A model generated the notes under the pieces. The model was not told the origin of the DNA, searched no databases, and saw only the letters and a program-made list of their open reading frames with translations. A stretch of DNA of 64,000 nt from Lineus longissimus (Eukaryota > Nemertea > Pilidiophora > Heteronemertea > Lineidae). Position numbers and translations under genes: made by a program. Location of the stretch: contig NC_088326.1 of NCBI RefSeq assembly GCF_910592395.1, positions 3,663,001 through 3,727,000 on the forward strand. The letters run 5' to 3'. Of the stretch, positions 22,687 through 35,100 are shown one piece after another (within the stretch, counting starts at the first letter, position 1; every line of letters starts with the position of its first letter).

Positions 22687-25600
22687 TTAAACGCCTTGGT
22701 ATGAAACTGCCGGACCGCCTTTACACCCAAGCCCCTTGATCCGGAACACAGACCCAGCCAGTGGATCCTGTTCTAAATTCAGTCCAAACATTGCACTTGT
22801 CACGTAGAGCTCATCATAATTTTCTCCGCCGAAACAACATGATGTTATCCGCCTGGCTGGCAGTGCAATTTCTCGCAGGATCTTCCCTAAAAGAAAAATG
22901 GCTGATTACTTGCAGCATGCGATTAGAGTGAGGACAATAGAAGATATTAGAAATCGAATGAAAAGACAGTTGAGGAAGGAAAATGAAATGGGGGATGGTA
23001 GAGGATTTTGGCAAAATCAGTATGAACCCACCAGATGGGTCCAGGTTTATCAGTCGACTCCCCTCGAACACGGCGACCCAGAGGTTCCCATCGGTGTCCA
23101 CAGTCATCCCGTCAGGACATGGCTTCAGGCCGCTGGGGCCTACCTCTTCCCCACTCATGTCAAAGATAGTCCTCTCATTGCCTGGAAATATTGAAAGATG
23201 CCCGAAAATAGGTGTAATATAACCACTTTGATATAACCAAGTAGGTATAAAGACCTACATCTTGATATATCGTAATGTTAGAGGGATATTCGCCGCGACG
23301 TTTGTAATTACTGGTGCTCCAGGAAAATAGAAATAAAGTTATACACAATGCCGCAGTGCACTTACGAACTTGCTGAATTTAGAAAAAAAGGACATCACTT
23401 TGATTTCCCCTTGTCAGCTTCGGCCTATCAACTCCCATGAAGCTGTCAATTCGTGGAGGTCGATGTTATGAAGATTTGCCCCGATAACCCATTGATAAAA
23501 CAGCAGAACAATGGGAATTTTACGTACGTGCGACCGGGCTTTGTTCAAAGACAATAGACCGTGTATTTGGCTAGGGCAGAATTATTTTAACTGCGAACGT
23601 AATGAATACCCTTTACTTACATATATCACCCGTCGTGACGTCATAATCGTAAGCGTAAACGACCCCTGGTCTTGAGTCAATGAAATACATTGTTTTGTTG
23701 TCGGGGCTCCAGCCAAGGCCGTTACTGATTGTGCACTTCTCCCTGCACCGTGATATCGTGCCGTCTGCGTCAAGGCGGTAGAGATTGCCTTGGCCTGGGA
23801 TCAAGGTTGCCGGGTTGGTGTCTATTTTCATCGATCCTGGAAGTGATAGGACAGGCCGGCTTAAGGATTGAATATATAGGCACCACCATTTTGGCAAGAA
23901 CTCTAAAGCCTAAAGAAATTGGAACTCTTTCAAACCGAAGTGAATGCCCATTTCAATGGTTGGACAGCTTGACCCGCAATGTTTTGATATCGCTAAATGG
24001 TGACGCAAACGCATGAGAGTCAGGATGGCTCTGCCTATGGTCAACCCTTGAAGGGAATATATGATAGCCGCAAACGACTAGACTTTTCGATCAAAATGAC
24101 AGGACTTTTCGATCAAAATGACTGGACTTTTCGACCAAAACAACGACGTTGCAGAGACCATTGGCTGTCAAAGCAAGCCGACACGATATCAGTTGTGCAG
24201 GGCCCGTCATGATGACGGACAAGATTTTTCGCGGAACCTGAATTAACTAAAGTCGGCGCCAAAAGTATTTTGTGCTCTTGAACGAAATTGTCGGATTGAT
24301 GCATCAATATTCTTACCTGCAAACAGCCTTCCTTTGGGGTCACACTTCGCGTCATTGAGCCTGTTTGGTAAACCTTTCTCGACCTCCGCCAGAACCTTGC
24401 CGTCTTTTGGAGCATCCCATTGAAAGTGAAGGATCTTGTTGCCGACGCCCGCCACGTAGCCGCCCCGAGAGTGCGGGATGGCGAAGCCGGTGTAGGTACC
24501 TAAAAAGGTGAGGGATTATGATGAGTTTTCTCGACCTCGGACAGGGCTCCCGGCGTACAGACCTTTCCCGTCTTCAGGAGCCTCCAAGACAAGAGTCTAG
24601 GAGTCTGATCTTACTCTCACTGTCGTAACCGAGGCTGGAGAACCAGGCAAGCTTCCCACTGGACCTTGTGTGCGGCTTAAACCGCGTGGTAGCCGCCCTT
24701 ATTAGAGTACCGGCGAAGCCGTTATGCCCCTAAAAATGTGATGGAATAATCATCAACACCTTCCCGTCTTTATATCAGGGACACCCGATTAAACGTGAAT
24801 GAATTCGTTGCCGACGCCCGCCAAGTTCTGAGCCGCCTCTGGAGTGCGGCATGGCGAAGCCGGATGTACCCAAATAAATGATGGTTATCAACGCAATCCC
24901 ACTTACTACCGAGAAAAGGTTTTGGAGGAAGAATTGGATAGTGGGAACGAACCCCTTGAAAGGTTAGACACCAGCTACTCCACCCGGGCTGGGAACTTGA
25001 TAGTTCTTTTAAACCAAATGACGAGGACGAAATCACTCTTTTTCAGGAACTAAATCGGGCCTACCATAAACCTACCAAATGATACTTTCTCCATCTGGTT
25101 CGTCTTGGAGTGCCACCTATGGACGATCCCCCCAGTCAGGTCGACGAAGAGCAGGGACTGCGTCTTCTCCTCCCAGAATGGACCCTCCCCGAGTCCGGGA
25201 ACGGCATTCTTGATGACTGTTTCAACTTCGACCTGTGGAATGGAAATGCATAAGGACTACTGTAAAGTCGGCTCTGTCCTATATGTGGATAGAATCGGAG
25301 GACAGATACACCTCTCCAGAAATGGGGCGCTGAGTGTCCGAAATAGTGATATCATAAGGGGAAACTAGGCCTTATGGTGGAGGGACAAAGGAGATATTCA
25401 TGGTTGACCAACACACTTGAATGCCTTTAATGACGGACAAGGGGGAAAAAGTTAGTTCCAATGCAAGCCACCAATTTCGGGAAGCATGTTAAGTACTGTA
25501 AAATCGGTCCGGCCCCGTCCTGTATTTGTCTTGAAATGTCCAAATACATGAACAGTAAAACCGGCTCCGACCCGTCCTGTAGTGTATTTAGACAACACGG

Positions 25601-25741
25601 AAGTCCGCAAGAAAGGCCTACATCGACCTTAAAATCGGCGTAAATCGACGTACATGTATGTACATGTAGTGTGGGTATGACGACAATAAAATTAAGACCA
25701 GTGTGACCATGATACAAAGAGACAATGCTTAAACTTACCAT
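22687..25741 (-). CDS. RGN: Regucalcin / senescence marker protein-30 (SMP30/gluconolactonase family)
   Basis: Six coding exons: 25741-25739 (ATG only, donor GTAAGT), 25232-25076, 24499-24317, 23836-23621, 23181-23032 and 22886-22687 (stop TAA). They total 909 nt, or 302 aa, close to vertebrate regucalcin (299 aa), and all phases match. The family is a six-bladed beta-propeller: a cytosolic, divalent-metal-dependent gluconolactonase of ascorbate/sugar metabolism, also implicated in calcium handling. Metal-ligand positions are visible: E17 in GLGEGPFW, N153 in ISNGLGWS and D210 in CPDGM. Other family blocks are NRLNDAKCDPKGRLFAG, YFIDSRPGVVYAYDYD, GNLWVAVFEGSRLINLDP and the SCCFGGENYDELYVTSA motif near the C-terminus. 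The first coding exon contributes only the initiator Met, so the 5' UTR must sit upstream of 25741. Intron 2 contains two decayed copies of exon 3. The next gene downstream on this strand is the SEA-domain gene; the genes appear unrelated in function. Confidence 0.95.
24081..24142. repeat. Three-copy 23-bp tandem repeat
   Basis: GACTTTTCGATCAAAATGAC occurs three times in a row with small changes, in the regucalcin intron between coding exons 3 and 4. Confidence 0.7.
24527..24729 (-). pseudogene. Decayed copy of regucalcin coding exon 3 (relic 1)
   Basis: On the minus strand an intact acceptor (ATTTTTAG at 24731/24730) is followed by sequence matching the true exon 3: GGCTTCGCC, GGGCGGCTAC and, at the far end, GAGGTCGAGAAA. 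Substitutions and indels break the frame, and an in-frame TAA appears early. It lies within intron 2, immediately upstream of the real exon. It is best read as a tandem exon duplication that lost function. Confidence 0.75.
24787..24870 (-). pseudogene. Second decayed copy of regucalcin exon 3 (relic 2)
   Basis: The stretch GGCTTCGCCATGCCGCACTC and the later GGCGGGCGTCGGCAACG match the real exon 3 closely, but the acceptor AG is lost (TTTG at the junction). The copy is truncated after about 80 nt. With relic 1 and the real exon this makes three copies in a row within about 550 bp. Confidence 0.75.
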
Positions 25742-26156
25742 ATCTGTGCAAACTACCAGGCACAATCAAAGCCAAGAGAGGAAGCTACAACTACCGGTCC
25801 CTGATATACTGGCCAACAGAACATATCATTATGGGCCTACCGGCCAACATAATACTCAAGTGCATGTACTATAATAGCCCTATGCAATGCACTGTCAACT
25901 GTAAAGCCATTGACCTGCCGATGTGCCACATATTTATTGATTAAAGCATGCCTAAAATTTGACAGCACCTGGCAGGATTTTGGATAACCAGTTGGAGGAC
26001 ATGGTGGGATAGGCAGCTGGAAGAGGGGAAAAATAACCAGCTGGATGAGTTAAGCGTTCAGATGGCTTGGACTACGATTGACAGCAATGCACTCACTCAA
26101 TGACAGTAACACTTCTACACAGCCACCTTCGTTGCATTCCAACTTCGATGACCAGA

Positions 26157-26543
26157 GCCCGGTTGTTCAAAAGAAGAAATACATTTTTAAAGATAACTTA
26201 ACGTTAAAATTCCTGACTTGGCGTTAAGATAACGTCAAGTTTTATTTTGAGTTGTTCAAACAATATTAGCCTAACATTGGCGTTATCTTTAACGTTAGAT
26301 TTAGCTTACCTAAAACCCTAAGTTAAATCTAACGTTATCTTTAACTTGATTACCTATACCTACCATGGCAACTAACATCAGTGAACCAAGATGCAATATT
26401 TACTAACATCAGCGTTAGTTTACCCTAACGTTGTTTTGAACAACCCAAATTTAACGCCAAGTTAGCTAACGCCAAGTTAAGGAATTTAACGTTGATATTT
26501 AACTTAACATCAATGAAATTTAACTTCTTTTGAACAACCGGGC
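26157..26543. mobile_element. MITE with 20-bp perfect TIRs (387 bp)
   Basis: GCCCGGTTGTTCAAAAGAAG at the left end is exactly repeated inverted at the right. The interior is rich in internal GTTCAAA and AACGTTA inverted motifs and has no ORF. It lies between the regucalcin and ADAM17 genes. Confidence 0.88.
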
Positions 26544-27294
26544 CCTGGTGTCCCTAAACAGTCAATGCATTAACAGTTTGTTGAAAATGGGAGAACATCA
26601 GACCTGGCTGGGGGGAAAATGGAACACATGGAACATAGAACCCTCTATATATGGGGAGACTGTGAACTGGGGAACACCGAACGCGGAGAACCTAGAAAGG
26701 GGGGATTATAGAAATTGGGGAACATAGATACGCACCCAAATCCACTACGTGGTTTGTGAATGATCATGAGTAATCTATCCTTGATCAAACAGACATGAGA
26801 ACAAAAAATTTTGACATAACATTTTTATTTTATCAAAAAGAGCATAATTGAAACAGAGTATAAAACTAGTAAAAATTAAAAGAAATCAGCATTGAGTGAT
26901 GCAACAAGAAACAATATTGCAGAGACGAGGTCATCTGTGCATGATGATTAGATTCTTGATGCCAATTCCAGCATTTTTCAAGCGTTTTTGATGCAATTCC
27001 TAAGAAAGCGTGGTTGACCATCAGCTGCAAAAATTAGAAATCAAACTCCCGAAATATTGACTCAAGATTAAATTCTAGTCAGCTGTATTTGAGTGCACCA
27101 AAACGCACATTGTGTAACATTATTTTATGGCTTGAAGCAAAAACCAACAACAAAATATGAATATTTCGTGAAAGCACAAAAGCTAAGGAATACAAAACCA
27201 TCGAAAAATTTACAGGTTGGGGAAAATTATTGTAAAAATTGTATAAATATGGCATGATGATCAAACCACACCATTTAACTACTTTTCATTTAAT

Positions 27295-27777
27295 CTGCAG
27301 GTGTTCAAACCACATTTCCTTCATCTACTTTAAATTATCTGCAGATGTTTAACCACATTTTCTTCATATCCTTTCCACTATCTGCAGATATTTATCCATA
27401 TTTTCTTCATATCCTTTCCATTATCTGCAGATGTTTAACCACATTTACTTCATCTACTTTCAATTATCTGCAGATGTTTAACCACATTTTCTTCATCTAC
27501 TTTCCAATTCCATTATCTGGAGATGTTTAAAACATTTTCTTCATCTACTTTACATTATCTGCAGATGTTTAACCACATTTTCTTCATCTACTTTCCATTA
27601 TCTGCAGATGTTTAACAACATTTACTTCATCTACTTTACATTATCTGCAGATGTTTAACCACATTTACTTCATCTCCTTTCCAATATCTGCAGATGTTTA
27701 AAAATATTTGTTCATCTCCTTTACATTATCTGCAGATGTTTAACCACATTTACTTTTTCTACTTTCCATTATCTGCG
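27295..27777. repeat. 43-bp minisatellite, about 11 copies
   Basis: The unit contains CTGCAGATGTTTAACCACAT and TTCTTCATCTACTTTCCATT, period 43 with some length variation. It lies between the regucalcin and ADAM17 genes and is followed immediately by the mariner-like hairpin element. Confidence 0.93.
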
Positions 27778-27791
27778 AACACTGTCACATT

Positions 27792-27884
27792 CTACAGGGT
27801 GGCCACAAATTATTTTCCCTTGCAAAATAGAATTCTATTGTGTATCCATTGTGTGAGGGAAAATAATTCTGGGCCACCCTGTAG
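27792..27884. mobile_element. Short hairpin MITE, mariner-like ends
   Basis: CTACAGGGTGGCC and GGCCACCCTGTAG bound 93 bp whose arms pair almost completely (AATTATTTTCCCT with AGGGAAAATAATT). A TA at each end is consistent with Tc1/mariner target duplication. It abuts the 43-bp tandem array. Confidence 0.8.
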
Positions 27885-28775
27885 TTCCAGTGTTTGCAAA
27901 CGCGTAATCTAATTCTTAACCTACAAACATATATTCTAATTTCTTTTCCAGGGACATGATCGAGGATATATATACAAGTACATACATGAAAATATAAATA
28001 CAAGGTAAAATTTACAATATCCGAGGACTTATTTCGTCAATGGATTTGTTTGGGACATGAGCAGGGATTGTCAACTCATTCCTAAATACAATACTGTAAA
28101 CCATGAAATTCTTGCACCTATTTATTTTTGTGATTTGCGAAGATTTCTCAAATAATCACAATATTTTGGACGATTCCAAAATTTCTTGTTTTTTCCAATC
28201 AAAAGCTTTGTTTAAAGATTCTTATTTTCACCAATTGTGGTTGTTTGCGAAATATGCAAAAATGAAACGTCAGCAAAAATCTAGGGGTTTACAGTATCAT
28301 GCACATAACCATGGGAGCATTAATTTGTCAAGTATTTCAACAGAATAATCCAAAAGTTACATAAAATTGTGATCGCTTTGGAATTTTTTCAGTTTTTTAC
28401 AGTTTTTCAATTAAAAATTATTACACCACCAGACTTAAAATTTCTTACCGCCAGACCATTAAGTTGAGGAAAACTTGAACTTTGACAAAATATAGCTAAT
28501 TAGCTTACCCTTACCAGAAGAAAACTGAGCGGAGAACTCTGAAGGTGGGACTGTTTTCAATGAATTGCATAAGAGTTACGCTACTGAGATCACTTTTGTC
28601 ATGAAATAGGTCGTGGACCAAATCCCAAAAGCTCAGTCATTCCTGACAACATTTCAGGGGCAAAGTAATAAAAATATCATGTTCTAAAAGTTCCCACAAA
28701 GATAGTTGCACGTTTAACGGATATACCAACTTTAATCACAGAATACCCAATACCCAGTTAATCTAGTTCAATATT

Positions 28776-28824
28776 TCACTCCTAGGTGGCCGGACCTGCT
28801 TCTTTCAGTCCTGCCACCTAGGAG
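28776..28824. repeat. Short perfect hairpin
   Basis: CTCCTAGGTGGCCGGACCTG pairs with CAGTCCTGCCACCTAGGAG around a loop of about 7 nt. Intergenic, about 350 bp downstream of the ADAM17 stop. It may be the remains of a small palindromic element. Confidence 0.5.
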
Positions 28825-29178
28825 GCAACTCACAAACTAAAATCATCCTTTCTGTTAAAGCAGTTGAAATGACTTTCTGGTTACTAAATTCACCCAATTA
28901 AAAAACTTATGGCAACTCTGATTTGCCTCAAATCCAAGATGGCTGCCAAAATCCAAAATGGCTGCCAAGTAACCAAAATGTGGACCTTCTGTAGATTTCC
29001 ATTGCCCCAAAGTGCTTTTCTGCAGCACTCCGCATGGTTCAATAATTCAGACATCCACTCCGGGCATAAGGAGGAACTAAAGAAGGTCCATATTTTTTTT
29101 AACGACCCAAAGGCCTAGCTGAGGGGGATTGTTCTGCAACGACTGCCGGAAAGAACAACATCTCTTTGGCCAGGAATG

Positions 29179-32100
29179 TTAAACGTACGTCATCCTATCC
29201 GTCGAACCACCCGCTGTGTACTTGTGCGGCGCCCGCACGATACTGCCCGTTGCCCGTCGGACCTCGGGCGCTGGTTTTAGTCTCACTTTATTGCGTTGGT
29301 TATCTGGGATAAGGCCAGTGTTCTGAAATGATAAGAGGCGAGACATTTGAAGATTCGAATTTCAAAAATGTAATGATATCAGGAAATCAAACTTGTGTTT
29401 AGAGTAAGAAAACTCCTTGGATTGGGCTGATTTTAGTGGCTACTCTTCAGATCTGACGAGCTTCGCTATTTTGGGAGAGCCTCTTCAGAAATAGCGGGCG
29501 TTAGCAACTGCTGGAGTCTGGCAATTCGTAAAATACTTTGCAAAGGGTAGATCAGTCACAGGAAGTGTGATAATTAGGCTTTGTGATGATATCTGCATGA
29601 TTTTAAAAGCATTTGGATTGGATTGAGTCTCAAAAGCCCTAGCAAAGTGTAAACACGCAGAGCAATATGTAAAAATTCCCTAAATTTGCTTGATCTTGGT
29701 GAGGCATATGGCCAATTTTGGCAAAGCAAGTGTTTTTAGATAAGCCAGACTTTGAAGTTTCACATGAAAGAAGACATTTTGTTCAACTGCTACATTTCAG
29801 TTGGATATTACGGAACATTGGAGCGCTGTTCTATCGTGACGTGGAAAAGAGACGCAGCCAGGGATGTTGGAGGGCGACATTTTCTGAAAGACCAGATAGA
29901 TACATGTATGCCAGCAACGCCATGAATAGAGACGAAGGCTGTGACAGACTGTTGCATACAAACAACTTCCTCGAGCCATCCCAGGATGTCTCAAGGGTCC
30001 ACGACCTAACCTGTTCTTGATTTTACGAAAAGTGCTTGTCTTTTTGAGGCAAGAGGCTAAAGGAAGCTACAGCTACGAGGACTACAAGAAAATTCTCAAG
30101 AAACTTTATGAAAAGTTGGCAAAACTTTATAAGTAATGTGAACAATTTTGGAAAATGGTGACTTTTGTGAAAACTGTTGCTTAATTTGCAAGTGAAGCCA
30201 GCCTGTGCAAAACTTGTGATAAAATCTTGAAAACTGTGTAACACTAGACAGAATAAAAGCCTGTTACCATTGGATACGGTTTACGATTTGTTTTGTGATT
30301 GCCAGACATTGGAATCTGGCTAACAATAGTTTGATGAGGTCTTTATGGAGAGTTCTTATAAAGCGCTTTTCACTGTATTGTCTACTGTCTCAAAGCGCTT
30401 TACAATCGCAGACATCGTTACCCTGCCTATCCAGTAACCTCTCTGAAGAACCAAGGGCAGCCTTAATCCAGCACACACGAGGACATTTCAGGCCATTTGA
30501 GAGTTTATGCCACTGCGCTCCCTGTGTTGATGTCCAAAGAAGACAACGCGCTAAATGTACAGTGTGTTCCAAAAAATTAACAGACCTGCTCTTATCAAGT
30601 GTTTTATTGAACACACACAATTGCTGTGCAAATCACATACAAATCACAAAACACATCCAGTGGAAACACGCATCATAAGCAGACAAAATCGAATTGATAA
30701 TCTACAAACTGTTTCACGAGAAAATCACTAGACATTATTAGTTACATTTCTGATTCTGATTTTGTTTCTGTCCCTAGCTGGGATGAGGCCAGCATTCTGA
30801 AAAATAAGGTGATTACAATATTCATTAGACATGTTAGATGATTACTAAAATATGATACAGCAATGTTGATTAGTTTATTATAAACCTGAAACAGGAAAAT
30901 GAAAGGACATCTCGTTAATTTGTCCACAATAACTCATCATGGTATTCTATATAAGAGACTTAAGTTACCTTAGATTAAAAACACTGACATATCAGAAGAC
31001 AGAATTAAAATTTCCATGTTAAAATGTCGTTTTAAACAGTTGGAAGACAAGTTACCTTTTACCTGATAGGGAACCACCACAGAGAGTGTTACTGTCTTCA
31101 CAAATTAGAACGCAGAGGTAAAAAAATCAATCCACACCAGTTTGTTATTGGTTGTGATTCGGAACTGACAATTCAGTGAAACGAGGGGGTTAGTATAAAT
31201 AGCATTCCGCGAAGATGACGTCACTGCAGCTGCTGCCCTCTATTTCCCCATCGCTGAATTACAGGCAATGTTGGACAAACATGCGGTTTCGTAATGGATT
31301 CAGGCTTTCTAACTGGGGCAGTTAGATTCAATCTGGCACATGTCCGAGTGTTGGAAATACTACATAATTGTTCTGAATATTTCTCTTTCTGACTCTATAG
31401 TATCATTCATGCTAAAAACAATGCAGGGTCAAAGATAATTGACTTTGAAATAAGCTCAAATGCGTAGAAATAAGTGTCGATGTCCGACTGTCACGTGACT
31501 AAAACGTCATCAATATCTTATGCAAATGACCTTGTGAGCTATAAATAGTAACTTCGCGGAATGCTATTGTGCACCAGCAAACGGCTGACGGCTTACCCAT
31601 GCTACTAGCAATACTAGCTGGTCCCGGTTTTACTAGATGTGACCACCAGTATTCCTGATAAATTCAAAGTAAATTTATAGAGAACTCTTTGAGGAGACTG
31701 TCTGAAAACTCTTTTTTTTAGTTCTCAAAAGAGCAATACCTTCTACATTAGATAAAATATATTTGATGTTAAGAAGCTAAACTTTCATTTTCCCTTTGTT
31801 GCAAATGTAAACTATGTTAAAGTGATACTATGATGTGATTTACAACTTTGCGGAAATACGTCCGTTTTTAATTGTTGATCACAAATGTAAAGCTCAAATT
31901 TTCCATTTTTGATTAGATTTATTATAAAATCGCAGAATGTAAACCACCGCGACCGCGAAAAAGTTCATGTTGTGACGTCATCAACGAAAACGGCATCGAA
32001 GCGAGCCGTCAGGGCGGGATTAAACCATCAATTTCTAGAAAATGTGCATTTCGATTCGAAAACCTTACCGATTTATGAGAAAGTGACATAGTCATTTGTC

Positions 32101-35100
32101 GAAAACAGCTAAAACATTATATGGTGAAATTTGGCACGAGTTACCCTTTAAATTTCTTCAAACTGCTTAAAGGCTAGGTGTTGGCAAAACTTTGGCGATA
32201 ACAACTTCGTCAAATCATCCACCAGCACCATCAGTGATTAATAATTATTCAACGAATGGATAAAGGGCCCGTTGTTTTACCTTATACCAAGACACGTAGT
32301 TTAGTTATTAAGGAATTAACGATAAGTGGTGAAAAAGGATTACGACATACACAGTAAATTTGGCCCCTCAATGACTGACATGGATGCCACAAGGATCCCA
32401 ATCTAAAATGTAAAGAAATATAACCTCACGCTCGCTGTTTTGATTTCAAATCGTACAATCCAAAATCAAAGTCTGCATCAAGTCTGAACAATGGAAAAAT
32501 GGAAAAATGGAAAATTTTTCTTGACTGTTTTAAATGAAGTTGAAGCAATGAAATAAATGATTATTTTATTTTGTTATTATATTTATTTTGAGATGAAAAA
32601 CGTGTTTACCTTTCCACTGTGCCAGTCGACTATATTCTCTTCTTCTTTCTGACGTTTTTTATCCTGAAATAATGAAGCCGATCAGAATATGAGTGTGTAT
32701 CAATGCAATTTTCTCGTGGAACCAGTTATGGCTAATAGGATACTTACAAATCACGGTGTCAAAGTGGTCAATAGAAGTGCATGAAATTCAAACAAAATTA
32801 ATATTTAATAAATATTAATTTACAATTAATATTTTTAATTATTAAATTAAAATTAATATTTTAATTATTAAATTAAAATTAATATTCTAATTATTAAATT
32901 AAAATTAAAATTTTAATTATTAAATTAAAATTAAAATTTTAATTATTAAATTAAAATCAAATTTTAATTATTAAATTAAAATCAATATTTTAATTATTGA
33001 ATTAAAATTAATATTATAATTATTAAATCAAAATTAATATTTCAATTCAAATATTGACCTCATCATCACAGCAAGACCGGGCGCATTAAATAGAAGATAA
33101 GCCAACATGTCACCAGGAGATAATGGAAGAAATTGATGTACTCAGATTTCATGATCGGCAGACAACAGTGAAATAAACAACCAGGCCGTCTCAACCTGCC
33201 AAACTTAGAGGGCCATGCACCTGGTTTTGCTGTGACGGGTCACATATGTCTGTGGAGAATAAAGAAAAGAACTTATTTATGAAAGGCTGATCAATGATAC
33301 TCACAAAATGACTAAATACACAACTGGCAGGAATCCAAAGGATGACGGACAAAACCAGGATCGTCCCAACTAAATTATCTCGCATGAATTTCACTGAAAT
33401 GGAAGCAATAGATCATTAGGAAATGGGCCTCATTCATTGACGCTTACACCAAGAACTGATACCAGTCATGGAAAAAAACACTTTCATCAACTTGATAGAA
33501 AAGTTCAAGTCTCAATATATGAACTGCATAACGACAACTGCACTGCAGACTCCTCCAGTACCCAAAGCGTCTGCAGCTCGATACAACTGCCTCCTGCAAA
33601 CGCGGACTTGGCAACTAGGTAACTTTTGCAGGATTGTCCCCTGATGAATAGAAGACAGAACTCTTGCCAGAGCCTGTGGGGAAGACCTGCAGCGAATTTT
33701 CCCCTCGCACCAGCTGAAGATATGATGGTTACTTGAAATTTCCCCTTGCACCGGCTGAGGATATGATGGTTACTTGAAAATTCCCCTTGCACCAGCTGAA
33801 GATATGATGGTTACTTGAAATTTCCCCTTGCACCAGCTGAGGATATGATGGTTACTTGAAATTTCCCCTTGCACAAGCTGAGGATATGATGGTTACTTGA
33901 AATTTCCCCTTGCACCAGCTGAGGATATGATGGTTACTTGAAATTTCCCCTTGCACAAGCTGAGGATATGATGGTTACTTGAAATTTCCCCTTGCACAAG
34001 CTGAGGATATGATGGTTACTTGAAATTTCCCCTTGCACAAGCTGAGGATATGATGGTCACTTGAAATTTCCCCTTGCACAAGCTGAGGATATGATGGTTA
34101 CTTGAAATTTCCCCTTGCACAAGCTGAGGATATGATGGTTACTTGAAATTTCCCCTTGTACAAGCTGAGGATATGATGGTTACTTGAAATTTCCCCTTGC
34201 ACAAGCTGAGGATATGATGGTTACTTGAAATTTCCCCTTGCACAAGCTGAGGATATGATGGTTACTTGAAATTTCCCCTTGCACAAGCTGAGGATATGAT
34301 GGTCACTTGAAATTTCCCCTTGCACAAGCTGAGGATATGATGGTTACTTGAAATTTCCCCTTGCACAAGCTGAGGATATGATGGTTACTTGAAATTTTCC
34401 CTTGCACAAGCTGAGGATATGATGGTTACTTGAAATTTCCCCTTGCACAAGCTGAGGATATGATGGTTACTTGAAATTTCCCCTTGCACAAGCTGAGGAT
34501 ATGATGGTTACTTAAAATTTCCCCTTGCACAAGCTGAGGATATGATGGTTATTTGAAATTTCCCCTTGCACAAGCTGAGGATATGATGGTTACTTGAAAT
34601 TTCCCCTTGCACAAGCTGAGGATATGATGGTTACTTAAAATTTCCCCTTGCACAAGCTGAGGATATGATGGTTATTTGAAATTTCCCCTTGCACAAGCCG
34701 AGGATATGATGTTTACTTGAAATTTCCCCTTGCACCAGCTGAGGATATGATGGTTACTTGAAACTTGAACGCTAAAAAAGGAAAAGGAAAGAATGAGACT
34801 AGACCCTTACCGACAGTGTCTATTGATAAATCTTCTATGATATTCCAAAAACGTTGTATCATATCTTCAACCTGCACCCGACAGACACCCTATAGGGGAA
34901 GAACAAGAGAGATGCAAGGTATTTTTCTATCATTATACAATATCACAATATATTATACATATTTCTTGCGTGCAACTACAGTTGGGCACCAAATATTCTC
35001 TTTACCTTTCGATATTTCAATAAATAGCACATTGTACAACACGTGTTAGTTTTGTTTCTCATTCAATTTCAAGGTACGAGACAATCAAAGGTAAAAGTGA

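Larger units (their letters stand above)
25742..29178. other. Intergenic region upstream of regucalcin and downstream of ADAM17
   Basis: Regucalcin 5' UTR and promoter should lie just above 25741 and the ADAM17 3' UTR just below 29179. The rest is the 387-bp MITE, the 43-bp array, the mariner-like hairpin and AT-rich DNA with short non-coding ORFs. No gene seen. Confidence 0.5.

Noticed and set aside
27295-27777. CRISPR-like or coding repeat
   Set aside because: 43-bp contiguous tandem units, AT-rich and without spacers or open frame.
28776-28824. microRNA precursor
   Set aside because: The stem is perfect but short and the sequence resembles a small palindromic element; no evidence for expression or a known miRNA seed.
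31909-32091. 60-codon ORF conserved with the minus-strand ORF at 40474-40292
   Set aside because: Both lie inside copies of the same MITE; conservation reflects recent copying, with no protein motif.
33199-33249. Possible extra ADAM17 exon with CTCCACAG acceptor and a GTTGAG donor
   Set aside because: In the phase required after exon 18 it meets TAA within 15 codons, while the exon at 32663-32610 fits the family (DKK after the TM helix) and keeps the frame open.
33696-34763. CRISPR-like array of regular repeats
   Set aside because: Units are contiguous 41-bp tandem copies without unique spacers, in an animal intron: a minisatellite.
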